A stretch of DNA of 7,860 bases from Bacteroidota bacterium (GCA_023392575.1 JAEVYV010000329.1:1-7860), one strand, 5' to 3'. Shown: positions 1 to 6,926, counted from the stretch's first letter. A program made the numbers and translations. Notes: generated by a model not told the origin, from the sequence alone.

Positions 1-687
1 ATTGAAAACCTGCTGCAAAAACACCCCGACTCTTATGCCAGCGCTTTTGTGCTGTCGGGCAGCCGGCAAATCGGCAGCATCAAACAGAAAGAACAGCTTT
101 ACGGGCTGTTATCGGCCCGCATGAAAAAAACCGATCCGGCACAGAAGTTTTCCGATTACATCCAGGGTCTCAAAAGCTCCGGGGTGGGCAATACGGTGGC
201 CAATTTTGTGCTGCCCGATCCGCAGGGCAAAGACGTGGACTTCAAAAACTTTAAGGGCAAATATGTGCTGATAGATTTTTGGGCCAGTTGGTGTGTGCCT
301 TGCCGCAAATCTTTTCCGCACATGCGGGAGGTGTACAAAACCTTTAAAGGCGAGCAGTTTGAAATCTACAGCATCTCCATTGACGAAAACAAGGCAGCTT
401 GGCTTACGGCGGTGCAGGAAGAAAACAACCCCTGGCCGCAAACACTGGACACCAAAAACATTTCGCAAAGCGGCTTTGCGGTTACCGGCGTGCCTGCTAC
501 ATTTTTGATTGATCCGCAGGGAAAGATCATCGCCAAAGAAGTAGGCTTCGACCCCAACGGCGGCAGCGAAATTGAAAAGAAGCTGGTTGCGTTGTTTGGA
601 AAAAAAGTAGAGACCCCGGCGGCGGCTGAAAAAGAAGGCAAGCCCGCCAGAAAAGCCGTCCCTATGGCAACCATGGGTGGCAATTAG
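1..687 (+). CDS. TlpA/ResA-like thiol-disulfide oxidoreductase, 5'-truncated by the window edge
   Basis: The frame is open from base 1 to the TAG at 685-687 (228 codons), so the true start lies upstream; the GTG at 49 is only an internal codon. The C-terminal half is a thioredoxin fold of the TlpA/AhpC-TSA type. It shows GKYVLIDFWASWCVPC with the redox pair at window residues 98 and 101, the YSISID strand, and a cis-proline in GVPATFLID (about residue 165). Upstream residues look like the helical linker usual in Bacteroidota TlpA proteins that carry an N-terminal DUF4369-like domain, which would lie outside the window. Family members are exported and reduce or shuffle disulfides in the envelope. 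The last ~35 residues are an Ala/Lys/Glu/Pro-rich tail beyond the thioredoxin fold, which is unusual. The next gene is a paralogue 35 bases downstream, probably in the same operon. The family call is firm; the substrate is unknown. Confidence 0.93.
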   Translation: MENLLQKHPDSYASAFVLSGSRQIGSIKQKEQLYGLLSARMKKTDPAQKFSDYIQGLKSSGVGNTVANFVLPDPQGKDVDFKNFKGKYVLIDFWASWCVPCRKSFPHMREVYKTFKGEQFEIYSISIDENKAAWLTAVQEENNPWPQTLDTKNISQSGFAVTGVPATFLIDPQGKIIAKEVGFDPNGGSEIEKKLVALFGKKVETPAAAEKEGKPARKAVPMATMGGN

Positions 688-722
688 CGACGATTGTTGT
701 AAAAAAACAGAATAGAAAAAAG

Positions 723-1892
723 ATGAAGAAATTATTTGTAATGGCTGTGGCTTTGGGCTGTGCCGTATCGGCCGGGGCGCAAAGTAAAAAAGTAAAAAAA
801 TATATTACCATTAGCGGAAAAGTGCAGTTTCTCAATCCGGAGACGCACCAGCATCTCAACAAAGTATGGCTGAGCAAAAGAAGGGGGTGGACCAAGAAGG
901 TTTATGATTCCGCTACCATTGCCCCCGACGGGAGTTGGAAGCTGAAGGTGGACGCCACCACGCCAACCCTTTACTCGGTAGACATTGCCGCCTGGGACCG
1001 GGTGACGGTATACACCGATGCCAACATGGTAATCAATTCGCGAGGCTACGACACCGCCAAGATAAAGGTTAAAAACCCTCCCTATGTGTTTGTAGAAGGT
1101 TCGGCCGATAACCAGTTCATCAACCTGCTGGAACATGCCGTGTACCGGAACTATCAAACCATGATTGCCGAGGGCAAAGAAATGTACTATGCCGGGCAGA
1201 GTAAAGATTCAGCCTGGTCCAAATATCTGAAAGAAAATGATCCGTACAAGCAATTGAGCGATGATTTCAGGGAGCGGTTGAAAGTGTTGATCCGGGCCTA
1301 TAAAGACCGCCCTGTGGTGCTGTACGGCTTGGGTATGTTGAACTGGGAAAGAGACCAGGAATTGATCATGCCGATTCTGGAAAGCCTGAATAAAAAGTAC
1401 CCGTGGTTTAAAGATGCCCGGGAAATGAAGCAGGATATGGAAGAAAAAATTGCACAGGCCAAGATGTTAAAACCAGGCCAGCCCATTCCGGCGGTTTCCT
1501 ATCCCGATGACCATGGCACGCTTCAGGGGTTTGCGCAATACAAAGGCAAATACCTGTTGATTGATTTTTGGGCCAGTTGGTGCGGTCCTTGCCGCCAGGC
1601 TGTTCCCAAGGTGAAGGAGTTGTATGCCAAATACAAAGACAAGGGCCTCGATGTGGTAAGTATTTCCATTGATGATAATGAAAAGGCCTGGCGCAAGGCC
1701 ATGGCAGATGAAACCATGCCCTGGCAGCAGTGGCTCAGCCCCGACAAAGACAAAACCATGAAAACCTTTTTGTTCTCGGGTATTCCAACGCTTTACATCG
1801 TAGACAAAGAAGGCAAGATCGTAGGCAGCTTTACCGGCTTTGGCGAAAACGTTGTGCAAAAGATTGATGAGTTGATGCAAAAGCAGCCTTAA
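723..1892 (+). CDS. exported TlpA-family thioredoxin-like protein with N-terminal beta domain
   Basis: A 389-residue protein. The ATG at 723 is preceded by an A-rich stretch without a clear Shine-Dalgarno, and it gives a good signal peptide (MKK, hydrophobic core, cleavage near SAGAQ at 20). Residues ~27-125 are a beta-rich DUF4369-like region, ~126-250 a charged helical linker, and ~251-389 the thioredoxin domain. This domain has DFWASWCGPC (Cys287/Cys290), VVSISIDDNE, and the cis-Pro loop SGIPTLYIVD (Pro355). The WCGPC site is the classic reducing thioredoxin sequence. It probably acts outside the cytoplasmic membrane in disulfide reduction, and the DsbD genes nearby are a plausible electron source (inference). 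It follows the preceding TlpA gene by 35 bases and ends just before a strong hairpin terminator. The length is normal for Bacteroidota TlpA proteins with this domain order. Confidence 0.94.
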   Translation: MKKLFVMAVALGCAVSAGAQSKKVKKYITISGKVQFLNPETHQHLNKVWLSKRRGWTKKVYDSATIAPDGSWKLKVDATTPTLYSVDIAAWDRVTVYTDANMVINSRGYDTAKIKVKNPPYVFVEGSADNQFINLLEHAVYRNYQTMIAEGKEMYYAGQSKDSAWSKYLKENDPYKQLSDDFRERLKVLIRAYKDRPVVLYGLGMLNWERDQELIMPILESLNKKYPWFKDAREMKQDMEEKIAQAKMLKPGQPIPAVSYPDDHGTLQGFAQYKGKYLLIDFWASWCGPCRQAVPKVKELYAKYKDKGLDVVSISIDDNEKAWRKAMADETMPWQQWLSPDKDKTMKTFLFSGIPTLYIVDKEGKIVGSFTGFGENVVQKIDELMQKQP

Positions 1893-2195
1893 GCCATCCG
1901 GCTTTGTTGTCAGCTATTTCTGTTACCTAACCAAAACGCCTCTCCGGAGGCGTTTTTTCTTGGCCGGAGAGCAATCCATGATAACGCTTCCAGGCAGTTG
2001 ATACAAGCGAATTCCGTATTGATACACCTGCTTGCCCCTTTGGCGGATTTCTTGGTGAATTGTCGAAAAAACACCGTTGGTTTGAAGTTAGGAAAAGGCT
2101 GCTTTTTCTCCTGAAAACTTGGCGTGCGAAACATTTTCCTTTTCTGATGGGGTAAAAAACCCTTTTCCGGTCTCTTTATAAAATATATCTGCTTT
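1893..2195. other. intergenic region between the TlpA and DsbD transcription units
   Basis: I see no credible gene in these 303 bases. Besides the terminator, the stretch becomes AT-rich close to the next start. TATATCTG at 2184-2191 matches the Bacteroidota -7 consensus TAnnTTTG at all but one base and sits 4 bases before the ATG at 2196, but I find no convincing TTTG -33 element at the right distance. A loose A/T hairpin around 2091-2112 (GAAAAG with CTTTTTC) is too weak to call. The strong terminator upstream implies that a promoter for the next operon lies here. Confidence 0.5.
1933..1958 (+). terminator. intrinsic terminator after the TlpA gene pair
   Basis: A perfect 10-bp stem, AAAACGCCTC (1933-1942) with GAGGCGTTTT (1947-1956), closes a TCCG tetraloop. 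The 3' arm runs straight into a T tract (1953-1958). It lies 41 bases after the TlpA stop codon. The A-run in the 5' arm could let it work in both directions, but no minus-strand gene points at it. Confidence 0.9.
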
Positions 2196-2648
2196 ATGAA
2201 AAAGTTATTCGTATTTGTAATTAGCTTGGTTATAGGACATCTGGCACAGGCCCAGGTCAGAAATCCGGTGCAGTGGTCTTTCTCCGCAAAAAAAATCAAT
2301 GCCACCACCTTCGAAGTGCACCTAACCGCTATTTTGGAAAGCGGCTGGCACATTTATTCTCAAACCACGCCGGAAGGCGGTCCCGTGCCTACCTACATTG
2401 AATTTTTGAAAAACCCTTTGCTGACTTTTCAAGGCTCGGTCAAGGAAGTGGGTAAACTGGAACAACGCTTTGAAGAATTGTTTGGCGTGGATGTGAAGCA
2501 GTATTCCAACAAAGTGGATTTTGTCCAAGTGGTAAAATTGAAGGGCAAAGCCAAGACGTCCCTGAATGGATCGGTGGAGTTTATGACCTGCAACGACCGG
2601 GAGTGCCTGCCACCAAAAACACAAAAATTTTCCATCCCGCTTAAGTAA
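2196..2648 (+). CDS. exported stand-alone DsbD alpha-domain protein (DsbD N-terminal domain)
   Basis: A 150-residue protein with a signal peptide (MKKLFVFVISLVIGHLAQAQ, cut near 20) followed by a single immunoglobulin-like domain of the DsbD N-terminal type. Diagnostic features are GWHIYSQTTPEGGPVPT (residues 50-66) and, near the C-terminus, EFMTCNDRECLPP with Cys132 and Cys137. This corresponds to the redox pair of E. coli DsbD alpha (Cys103/Cys109), with a slightly shorter spacing. The known role of the alpha domain is to take electrons from the thioredoxin-like gamma domain and pass them to envelope partners. Here it is a separate exported protein, not fused to the membrane part. Its stop codon overlaps the next gene's ATG by one base (TAATG), which suggests translational coupling with DsbD. 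No Shine-Dalgarno precedes the start. Confidence 0.9.
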   Translation: MKKLFVFVISLVIGHLAQAQVRNPVQWSFSAKKINATTFEVHLTAILESGWHIYSQTTPEGGPVPTYIEFLKNPLLTFQGSVKEVGKLEQRFEELFGVDVKQYSNKVDFVQVVKLKGKAKTSLNGSVEFMTCNDRECLPPKTQKFSIPLK

Positions 2649-4672
2649 TGTTTTTCATGAAGAAATTGATTCGTGCCGGCCTTGTGCTGTGTGCGCTGCT
2701 TGCAACATTTGCCGGAAGGGCTGCCGATTCCACAGACGTGAAGCTGCGTTTTGCGCAGCAACGCCTCAACGGACAGGAAGTGCTATTGACCATTAAAGCC
2801 GTGGCATCCGAAGGCATCAAACTCTACCGCCTTCAGCAATCGGAAAGCGATGCACTGTACTCGACCATCGCCTTTGATTCGGCTGCTCAAAATCGTTTGT
2901 TGGGCACCGTTACCGAAACCGGCGAGCGGCGTTCGGAAAACGATCCAGCCGTGGACGCCGAGGTGCAGTATTTTTTGGACTCGGTTCTCTGGCAGCAAAA
3001 AATTCAGGCCACCCCCGCAGATAGTTTGGTGGTAAAGGGAACGGTTAGCTTTTTATACAAAAAAGGAGAAGAATACCTGCCGGGCGAAAAAGCCTTCCGG
3101 TTTTACCTGGAACCGACAGCTGCCGCGGCGCAGGAAGACGATGCAATCAACTCGGTGGAAAGCCGCTCCCTTCTTTGGATCTTTCTAACCGCCTTTGGTG
3201 GCGGCTTGTTGGCCCTGCTCACGCCCTGTGTGTATTCCATGATCCCCATTACCGTGTCGTTTTTCACCAAGCGCAGCAAGACCCGGAACGAGGGAATCAA
3301 AAATGCCCTGTTTTATTCCACTTCCATTGTCAGCATTTTTACCATGCTGGGTTTTTTGATCACGTTGATCTTTGGGCCTGCAGCATTAAATAACCTGGCC
3401 ACCAACTGGATTGCCAACCTGGTGTTTTTTGCTGTATTTCTAGTGTTTGGAATCTCGTTTTTGGGCGCCTTTGAAATTACCTTGCCTTCTTCGTGGTCCA
3501 CAAAAGCCGATAGCAAGGCCGGCATGGGCAGCTTTATGGGCATCTTTTTTATGGCCCTAACCCTGGTGGTGGTGTCCTTTTCCTGCACGGGTCCAATCAT
3601 CGGCAACCTGCTGGTGTTGGCCGCTAAGGGCAGTTACTGGGGACCGCTGATAGGTATGTTTGGGTTTTCCCTGGCCTTAGCCTTACCCTTTGCCCTGTTT
3701 GCTTTCTTCCCGTCTAAATTAAATGTGCTGGGCAAAGCCGGCGGCTGGCTGAATAGTGTGAAGGTAACACTGGGCTTTTTAGAACTGGCCCTGGCCCTGA
3801 AATTTTTATCCAACGCCGACCTGGCCAAAGGCTGGCGGTTGCTGGACCGGGAGGTTTTCATCGCCCTGTGGGTGGTCATTTTTGTTCTGTTGGGCATTTA
3901 CCTGTTGGGAAAGATCCGGTTTCGCCACGATGACGAATTGCCGAAAAACGATTTCGGTCTGCCCCATCTAAGTGTGACCCGGTTGTTCTTTGCCCTGACC
4001 GCCTTTGCCTTTTCGGTGTACATGCTGCCGGGCATGTGGGGCGCCCCGCTCAAAGGGATTTCGGCCTTTGTGCCGCCCATGGGCACACAGGATTTTACGG
4101 CAGCCGCAGCTAACAGCTCCCGTGTAGCGGTTGCAAAAAATGCCGATGATGAAGGAGGCCTTCCGCATCCCGAAAAATATTATGACAAGATGCATATCTA
4201 CGAGCCCGAAGTGGTAACGAAGTACGGCATGGTCACGTATTTTGACTACCAGGAAGCGCTGACCGTAGCACGTAAATTAAAAAAGCCGCTCCTGCTGGAT
4301 TTTACCGGTATCAACTGCGTCAACTGCCGCAAAATGGAGGGGCAGGTGTGGAGTGATCCGGAGGTGATGCGCCGGCTGAAAGAAGACTTTGTGATTGCTT
4401 CGTTGTACGTAGATGTACATCACATTGAACTGCCCCGATCCGAGCAATACTACTCCCAGGCTCTGGGCAAGCAGGTGGAAACCTTGGGGGACAAAAACGC
4501 CGACATGCAGGTCTCGAAATTCGGCGCCAACACCCAGCCCTATTATTTCTTTTTGGATGCCCATGAGAAAAAACTGGTGGAGGAAGGCTATGGCTACGAC
4601 CCCGGTATTGGAAAATTTGTTCAGTTGCTGGAAACAGCCAAAGACCAGTACCAAAAAAGAAATTCCCAATGA
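2648..4672 (+). CDS. dsbD: DsbD-type transmembrane thiol:disulfide interchange protein
   Basis: A 674-residue protein. A signal peptide (~1-25) is followed by an alpha-like domain (~28-155). The CcdA/DsbD-beta membrane domain (~174-461) has about eight hydrophobic segments and the intramembrane pair Cys194 (LTPCVYSMIP) and Cys313 (FSCTGP). After a linker (~462-530) comes a C-terminal thioredoxin-like gamma domain with GINCVNC (Cys557/Cys560) and a cis-Pro loop NTQPYYFFLD (Pro631). DsbD moves electrons from cytoplasmic thioredoxin across the inner membrane to envelope thiol proteins. The beta and gamma domains have every expected cysteine. The N-terminal domain has none: where the upstream protein has TCNDREC, this one has YKKGEEY. 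Either ATG 2648, overlapping the previous stop, or ATG 2657 (MKKLIRAG) could be the start; both leave a signal peptide. The 3' end overlaps the next gene by 4 bases. Confidence 0.95.
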   Translation: MFFMKKLIRAGLVLCALLATFAGRAADSTDVKLRFAQQRLNGQEVLLTIKAVASEGIKLYRLQQSESDALYSTIAFDSAAQNRLLGTVTETGERRSENDPAVDAEVQYFLDSVLWQQKIQATPADSLVVKGTVSFLYKKGEEYLPGEKAFRFYLEPTAAAAQEDDAINSVESRSLLWIFLTAFGGGLLALLTPCVYSMIPITVSFFTKRSKTRNEGIKNALFYSTSIVSIFTMLGFLITLIFGPAALNNLATNWIANLVFFAVFLVFGISFLGAFEITLPSSWSTKADSKAGMGSFMGIFFMALTLVVVSFSCTGPIIGNLLVLAAKGSYWGPLIGMFGFSLALALPFALFAFFPSKLNVLGKAGGWLNSVKVTLGFLELALALKFLSNADLAKGWRLLDREVFIALWVVIFVLLGIYLLGKIRFRHDDELPKNDFGLPHLSVTRLFFALTAFAFSVYMLPGMWGAPLKGISAFVPPMGTQDFTAAAANSSRVAVAKNADDEGGLPHPEKYYDKMHIYEPEVVTKYGMVTYFDYQEALTVARKLKKPLLLDFTGINCVNCRKMEGQVWSDPEVMRRLKEDFVIASLYVDVHHIELPRSEQYYSQALGKQVETLGDKNADMQVSKFGANTQPYYFFLDAHEKKLVEEGYGYDPGIGKFVQLLETAKDQYQKRNSQ

Positions 4673-5745
4673 TGAACACAAGTACATATTCGGCTCCTTT
4701 CGCGGACGGCGCCGTTCCCCAAACGGGGATGGAGGCCAAGCTGCAACAAAAGTTTCACCACCTGTGGAGCCTGGTGGGCCACACGCCCCTATTGGAACTG
4801 CGTTATATCTACAAAAAAAAGATCAGGAAGATCTATGTGAAGTGCGAACATTACAACCTGACCGGCAGCATCAAGGACCGGATGGCGCTGTATATTTTGC
4901 AAAAAGCCTATGAACAGGGCACGATCAAAAGAACCGATACGATTGTGGAGGCCACCAGTGGTAACACCGGCATTGCCTTTTCGGCCATCGGCAAAGCCTT
5001 GGGGCATGAGGTCAAGATTATCATGCCGAACTGGTTGAGCAAGGAGCGCATCGACATCATCTCGAGCCTGGGCGCCGAAGTGCTGTTGATCTCCAAAGAA
5101 GAAGGGGGATTTTTGGGCAGCATTGCCCTGAGCGAAAGGATGGCCACAGAGAACGGGGACATTTTTCTGCCCCGGCAGTTTGAGAACTGTTACAACGCCG
5201 AAGCCCATGAGAAAACCACGGCCAAAGAAATCTGGATGCAGCTGCAAAGTATTGATTTGACCCCCGATGCCTTTGTGGCCGGCGTGGGGACCGGTGGGAC
5301 GGTAATGGGTGTGGGAAATTATTTAAAGCGAAGAAATCCCGCCATAAAAATTCACCCGCTGGAGCCCTTGGAGTCGCCCACTCTTTCTACTGGTCATAAG
5401 GTCGGGTCGCACCGGATCCAGGGCATTTCCGATGAATTCATCCCTGCCATTGTGGACCTGGGTCAATTAAACAGGGTATTGCAGGCTTCGGATGGCGATT
5501 CCATTTTGATGGCGCAAAAAATGGCCCGGCAGCTGGGACTGGCCGTGGGCATTTCTTCGGGGGCCAACCTCATTGGTGCCATTCAACTGCAGGAAGAACT
5601 GGGGGACACCGCAGTGGTGGTCACCGTGCTTTCGGACAGCAATAAAAAATATTTGAGTACCGACCTGGTCAGGCAAGAACCGGTGCGGGAAGGATACATC
5701 TCCACCGATGTGGAGTTTGTGGATTACCTGCCGGTTCGAAGATGA
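4669..5745 (+). CDS. CysK/CysM-like PLP-dependent cysteine synthase family protein
   Basis: A 358-residue fold-type II PLP enzyme. Visible sites are VGHTPLLEL (36-44), the Schiff-base lysine Lys69 in TGSIKDR, the substrate loop TSGNTG (96-101), the phosphate-cup GTGGT (207-211), IQGISDEFIP (250-259) and GISSGAN (294-300). The end resembles the CysK C-terminus (LSDSNKKYLSTD). These point to O-acetylserine sulfhydrylase activity (O-acetylserine plus sulfide to cysteine); cystathionine beta-synthase or a related reaction cannot be excluded. No CBS or heme domain is present. Oddities are a ~33-residue N-terminal extension, a ~25-residue C-terminal extension, and NLTGSIKDR where CysK proteins usually have a proline after the Asn. 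Cytoplasmic: no signal peptide. ATG 4669 overlaps the dsbD stop (ATGA), and a second ATG at 4672 is also possible. Tight coupling to dsbD suggests a shared link to thiol supply (inference). Confidence 0.9.
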   Translation: MMNTSTYSAPFADGAVPQTGMEAKLQQKFHHLWSLVGHTPLLELRYIYKKKIRKIYVKCEHYNLTGSIKDRMALYILQKAYEQGTIKRTDTIVEATSGNTGIAFSAIGKALGHEVKIIMPNWLSKERIDIISSLGAEVLLISKEEGGFLGSIALSERMATENGDIFLPRQFENCYNAEAHEKTTAKEIWMQLQSIDLTPDAFVAGVGTGGTVMGVGNYLKRRNPAIKIHPLEPLESPTLSTGHKVGSHRIQGISDEFIPAIVDLGQLNRVLQASDGDSILMAQKMARQLGLAVGISSGANLIGAIQLQEELGDTAVVVTVLSDSNKKYLSTDLVRQEPVREGYISTDVEFVDYLPVRR

Positions 5746-5987
5746 TTTTTTCTCGTGTATGTTTTAAGAACAAGGGTTTGTTTCTACTTACCCTTTTTTT
5801 GTTTTTCGGCATCTGGTCAGTTAAGCCAGTGAGAACCTTGGCTCAGGTAGAAGACAGGGTAAATACAAAGAGGCTGCCTGTCTTCATTCGGGAATTTGAA
5901 GCGGCAGCCTCTTTTCTCTGGCAGCTTACTGTGGACAAAGCTTTACCGCTTTGCCCGGTTGGAAAATCAGGTTCTGATTATCCGTAA
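5742..5987 (+). CDS. doubtful small exported-protein ORF overlapping a hairpin
   Basis: An 81-codon ORF with an ATGA overlap to the upstream gene. The first ~35 residues look like a signal peptide: basic MIFSRVCFKNKG, a Leu/Phe-rich core, and a possible cleavage site at TLAQ. Beyond that, residues ~42-58 are encoded by the long inverted repeat at 5867-5914 that reads as a transcription terminator, and the ORF ends 10 bases inside the convergent minus-strand gene. Codon third positions are more T-rich than in the neighbouring genes. I recognise no family. It may be a real short coupled gene, a decayed gene remnant, or chance open frame in a 3' untranslated region. The start overlap favours the first reading; the terminator overlap favours the others. 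Confidence 0.3.
   Translation: MIFSRVCFKNKGLFLLTLFLFFGIWSVKPVRTLAQVEDRVNTKRLPVFIREFEAAASFLWQLTVDKALPLCPVGKSGSDYP
5867..5914. terminator. long bidirectional hairpin terminator between convergent genes
   Basis: Perfect 12-bp arms AAAGAGGCTGCC (5867-5878) and GGCAGCCTCTTT (5903-5914) surround a 24-base loop. The loop itself can pair through CTTCA (5882-5886) and TGAAG (5897-5901), making an extended stem. The plus-strand 3' arm continues TTTTCTCT, and on the minus strand the stem ends in TTT followed by a T-containing stretch. It lies between the plus-strand dsbD/cysteine synthase unit and the minus-strand Rnk/GreA-type gene, as expected for a shared terminator. Confidence 0.82.
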
Positions 5988-6382
5988 AGTTGGGTTACTG
6001 CCATTATGGTAAAATAGCGTTTGCCGGAATGCACCTGCCAATTCACGTCTTCGCCTACGCGACAGCCAAACAAAGCCGAGCCAATGGGGGCCAGTACCGA
6101 AACCTTTCCTTTTCGGTGATCGGCTTCTTCGGGAACCACTATGGTGTAAACATAGTTATGACGGGCTACCTTGTCTCTTAGGGTTACCCGTGAGTTCAGG
6201 CGAATGACGTCTCTGGGAAACTCTGCTTCGGTCAGCACTTCCGCTTTTTCTATGTTTTCCAGCAGATCGCTTGCATATACTTTTTGATTGGCAAACAGGT
6301 TTTTGCCTTTTTTTACGTAGTTCATTAGCAGATCGTAGTCTTCCTTTGCTACAATCAATTTGTTCTTTACTTGTGTTGTCAT
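5978..6382 (-). CDS. GreA/GreB-family (Rnk-like) RNA polymerase-binding protein
   Basis: A 134-residue protein read from ATG at 6382 to TAA at 5978-5980. Residues ~56-132 match the GreA/GreB C-terminal FKBP-like domain: RLNSRVTLRD, YTIVVPEEAD, KGKVSVLAPIGSALFG (a GreA hallmark, normally SP(I/L)G.ALLG) and the closing strand. The N-terminal part is only ~50 residues, with two short helices (LIVAKEDYDLLMNYV and DLLENIEKAEVL), far shorter than the ~75-residue coiled coil of GreA. Length and layout fit Rnk or the short Gre-like proteins common in Bacteroidota, which bind RNA polymerase near the secondary channel. Transcript cleavage activity is doubtful with such a short coiled coil (inference). 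No Shine-Dalgarno lies at the right spacing; an AAGGAAAGG tract is about 21 bases upstream, too far. It is convergent with the upstream unit and apparently monocistronic. Confidence 0.88.
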   Translation of the reverse strand: MTTQVKNKLIVAKEDYDLLMNYVKKGKNLFANQKVYASDLLENIEKAEVLTEAEFPRDVIRLNSRVTLRDKVARHNYVYTIVVPEEADHRKGKVSVLAPIGSALFGCRVGEDVNWQVHSGKRYFTIMAVTQLYG

Positions 6383-6579
6383 GACTTTAACTTTACGCGG
6401 TTGCCTTTCCTTCGTAGTGAAGAAGAGCGATTACGGTTAATGAAAATGATGGTCCGGGCCACACAGCCGAAGCAAAATGGCCTTTGAGCAAGAAAACTAT
6501 CCCCGGGCCTAATCAGTAGGCCGGGGCTACCGCATTAAAGTCTTTAAAATTTGAGAAGAAGTACACCTTCCGAAAAAGG
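6383..6579. other. intergenic region upstream of the Rnk-like gene
   Basis: No gene recognised on either strand. On the minus strand this must hold the promoter of the Rnk-like gene, but I find no good TAnnTTTG match. The only clear structure is the hairpin at 6501-6526, listed separately. Confidence 0.5.
6501..6526 (-). terminator. hairpin, probable minus-strand terminator
   Basis: On the plus strand CCCCGGGCCTA and TAGGCCGGGG pair over 10 bp with one bulged G and an ATCAG loop. Read on the minus strand the stem is followed by ATAGTTTTCTT, a modest U tract. On the plus strand no T run follows. The orientation therefore suits a transcript coming from the small minus-strand ORF at 6580-6783, whose stop codon lies about 55 bases before the stem. 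Confidence 0.55.
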
Positions 6580-6783
6580 CTAATCGATGAAATCTTTATG
6601 GTAGGACGGTTCATCATTGCTGCAAATATAGCCATAAAAAAGCATTTGCCGTGCCCGGTGGGAAGCGGGCAGTTTGGCTGCATCGGCCACCACATTGATT
6701 TTGAAGCGCCAATAGCCGGTGGCAGGCAGGATTTTGATGATCCGGATCATGGCGCTCTTCTTGTCCCTTGAAGCAATGGTCAT
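6580..6783 (-). CDS. possible small hypothetical protein, 67 residues
   Basis: From ATG 6783 to TAG 6580-6582 on the minus strand. I do not recognise the family. The reading frame looks coding: its third positions are GC-rich like those of the confident genes (many ATC, CTG, GCC, GGC and AAA codons), and the peptide alternates basic and hydrophobic residues as in a small beta-rich domain (IRIIKILPATGYWRFKINVV, then MLFYGYICSND). The frame stays open further upstream to 6966, but bases 6784-6850 are AT-rich with a run of T and look like promoter DNA. ATG at 6750 is another start, preceded by an AGAAGAG tract. A hairpin suited to terminate a minus-strand transcript lies downstream. It would be divergent from the gene at 6939. 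It could also be a fragment of a decayed gene. Confidence 0.4.
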   Translation of the reverse strand: MTIASRDKKSAMIRIIKILPATGYWRFKINVVADAAKLPASHRARQMLFYGYICSNDEPSYHKDFID

Positions 6784-6926
6784 TCCGGTATAAATGATAA
6801 AAAAAAAATTGAAAGCACTGTATCTAATAATCCTAATCAACTTGTTTGGCTCCTCCAGCCATTGCAAACTTTGCAGCTGATTTACGGGCGACAAGGCGTT
6901 TGTCACTTCAGAGTTTTGCAAATAGT

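Noticed and set aside
49..687. GTG at 49 as the start of the first TlpA gene
   Set aside because: The frame is open back to base 1 with TlpA-linker-like sequence, and the product from 49 would lack a signal peptide; the gene is simply cut by the window edge.
1910..2353. 147-codon minus-strand ORF across the intergenic region
   Set aside because: It overlaps the start and signal peptide of the confident DsbD-alpha gene, shows no domain, and contains low-complexity AT-derived residues; best read as chance.
2665..2700. Possible lipoprotein signal at LVLC in the DsbD leader
   Set aside because: Leu directly before Cys does not fit a lipobox, and the hydrophobic core continues past the cysteine; an ordinary signal peptide fits better.
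4413..4913. 166-codon plus-strand ORF spanning the dsbD/cysteine synthase junction
   Set aside because: It is an out-of-frame shadow of two confident genes, with no domain of its own.
6513..6695. 60-codon minus-strand ORF overlapping the 67-residue ORF in another frame
   Set aside because: Its codon choice is poorer than the overlapping frame and it ends inside the hairpin at 6501-6526.
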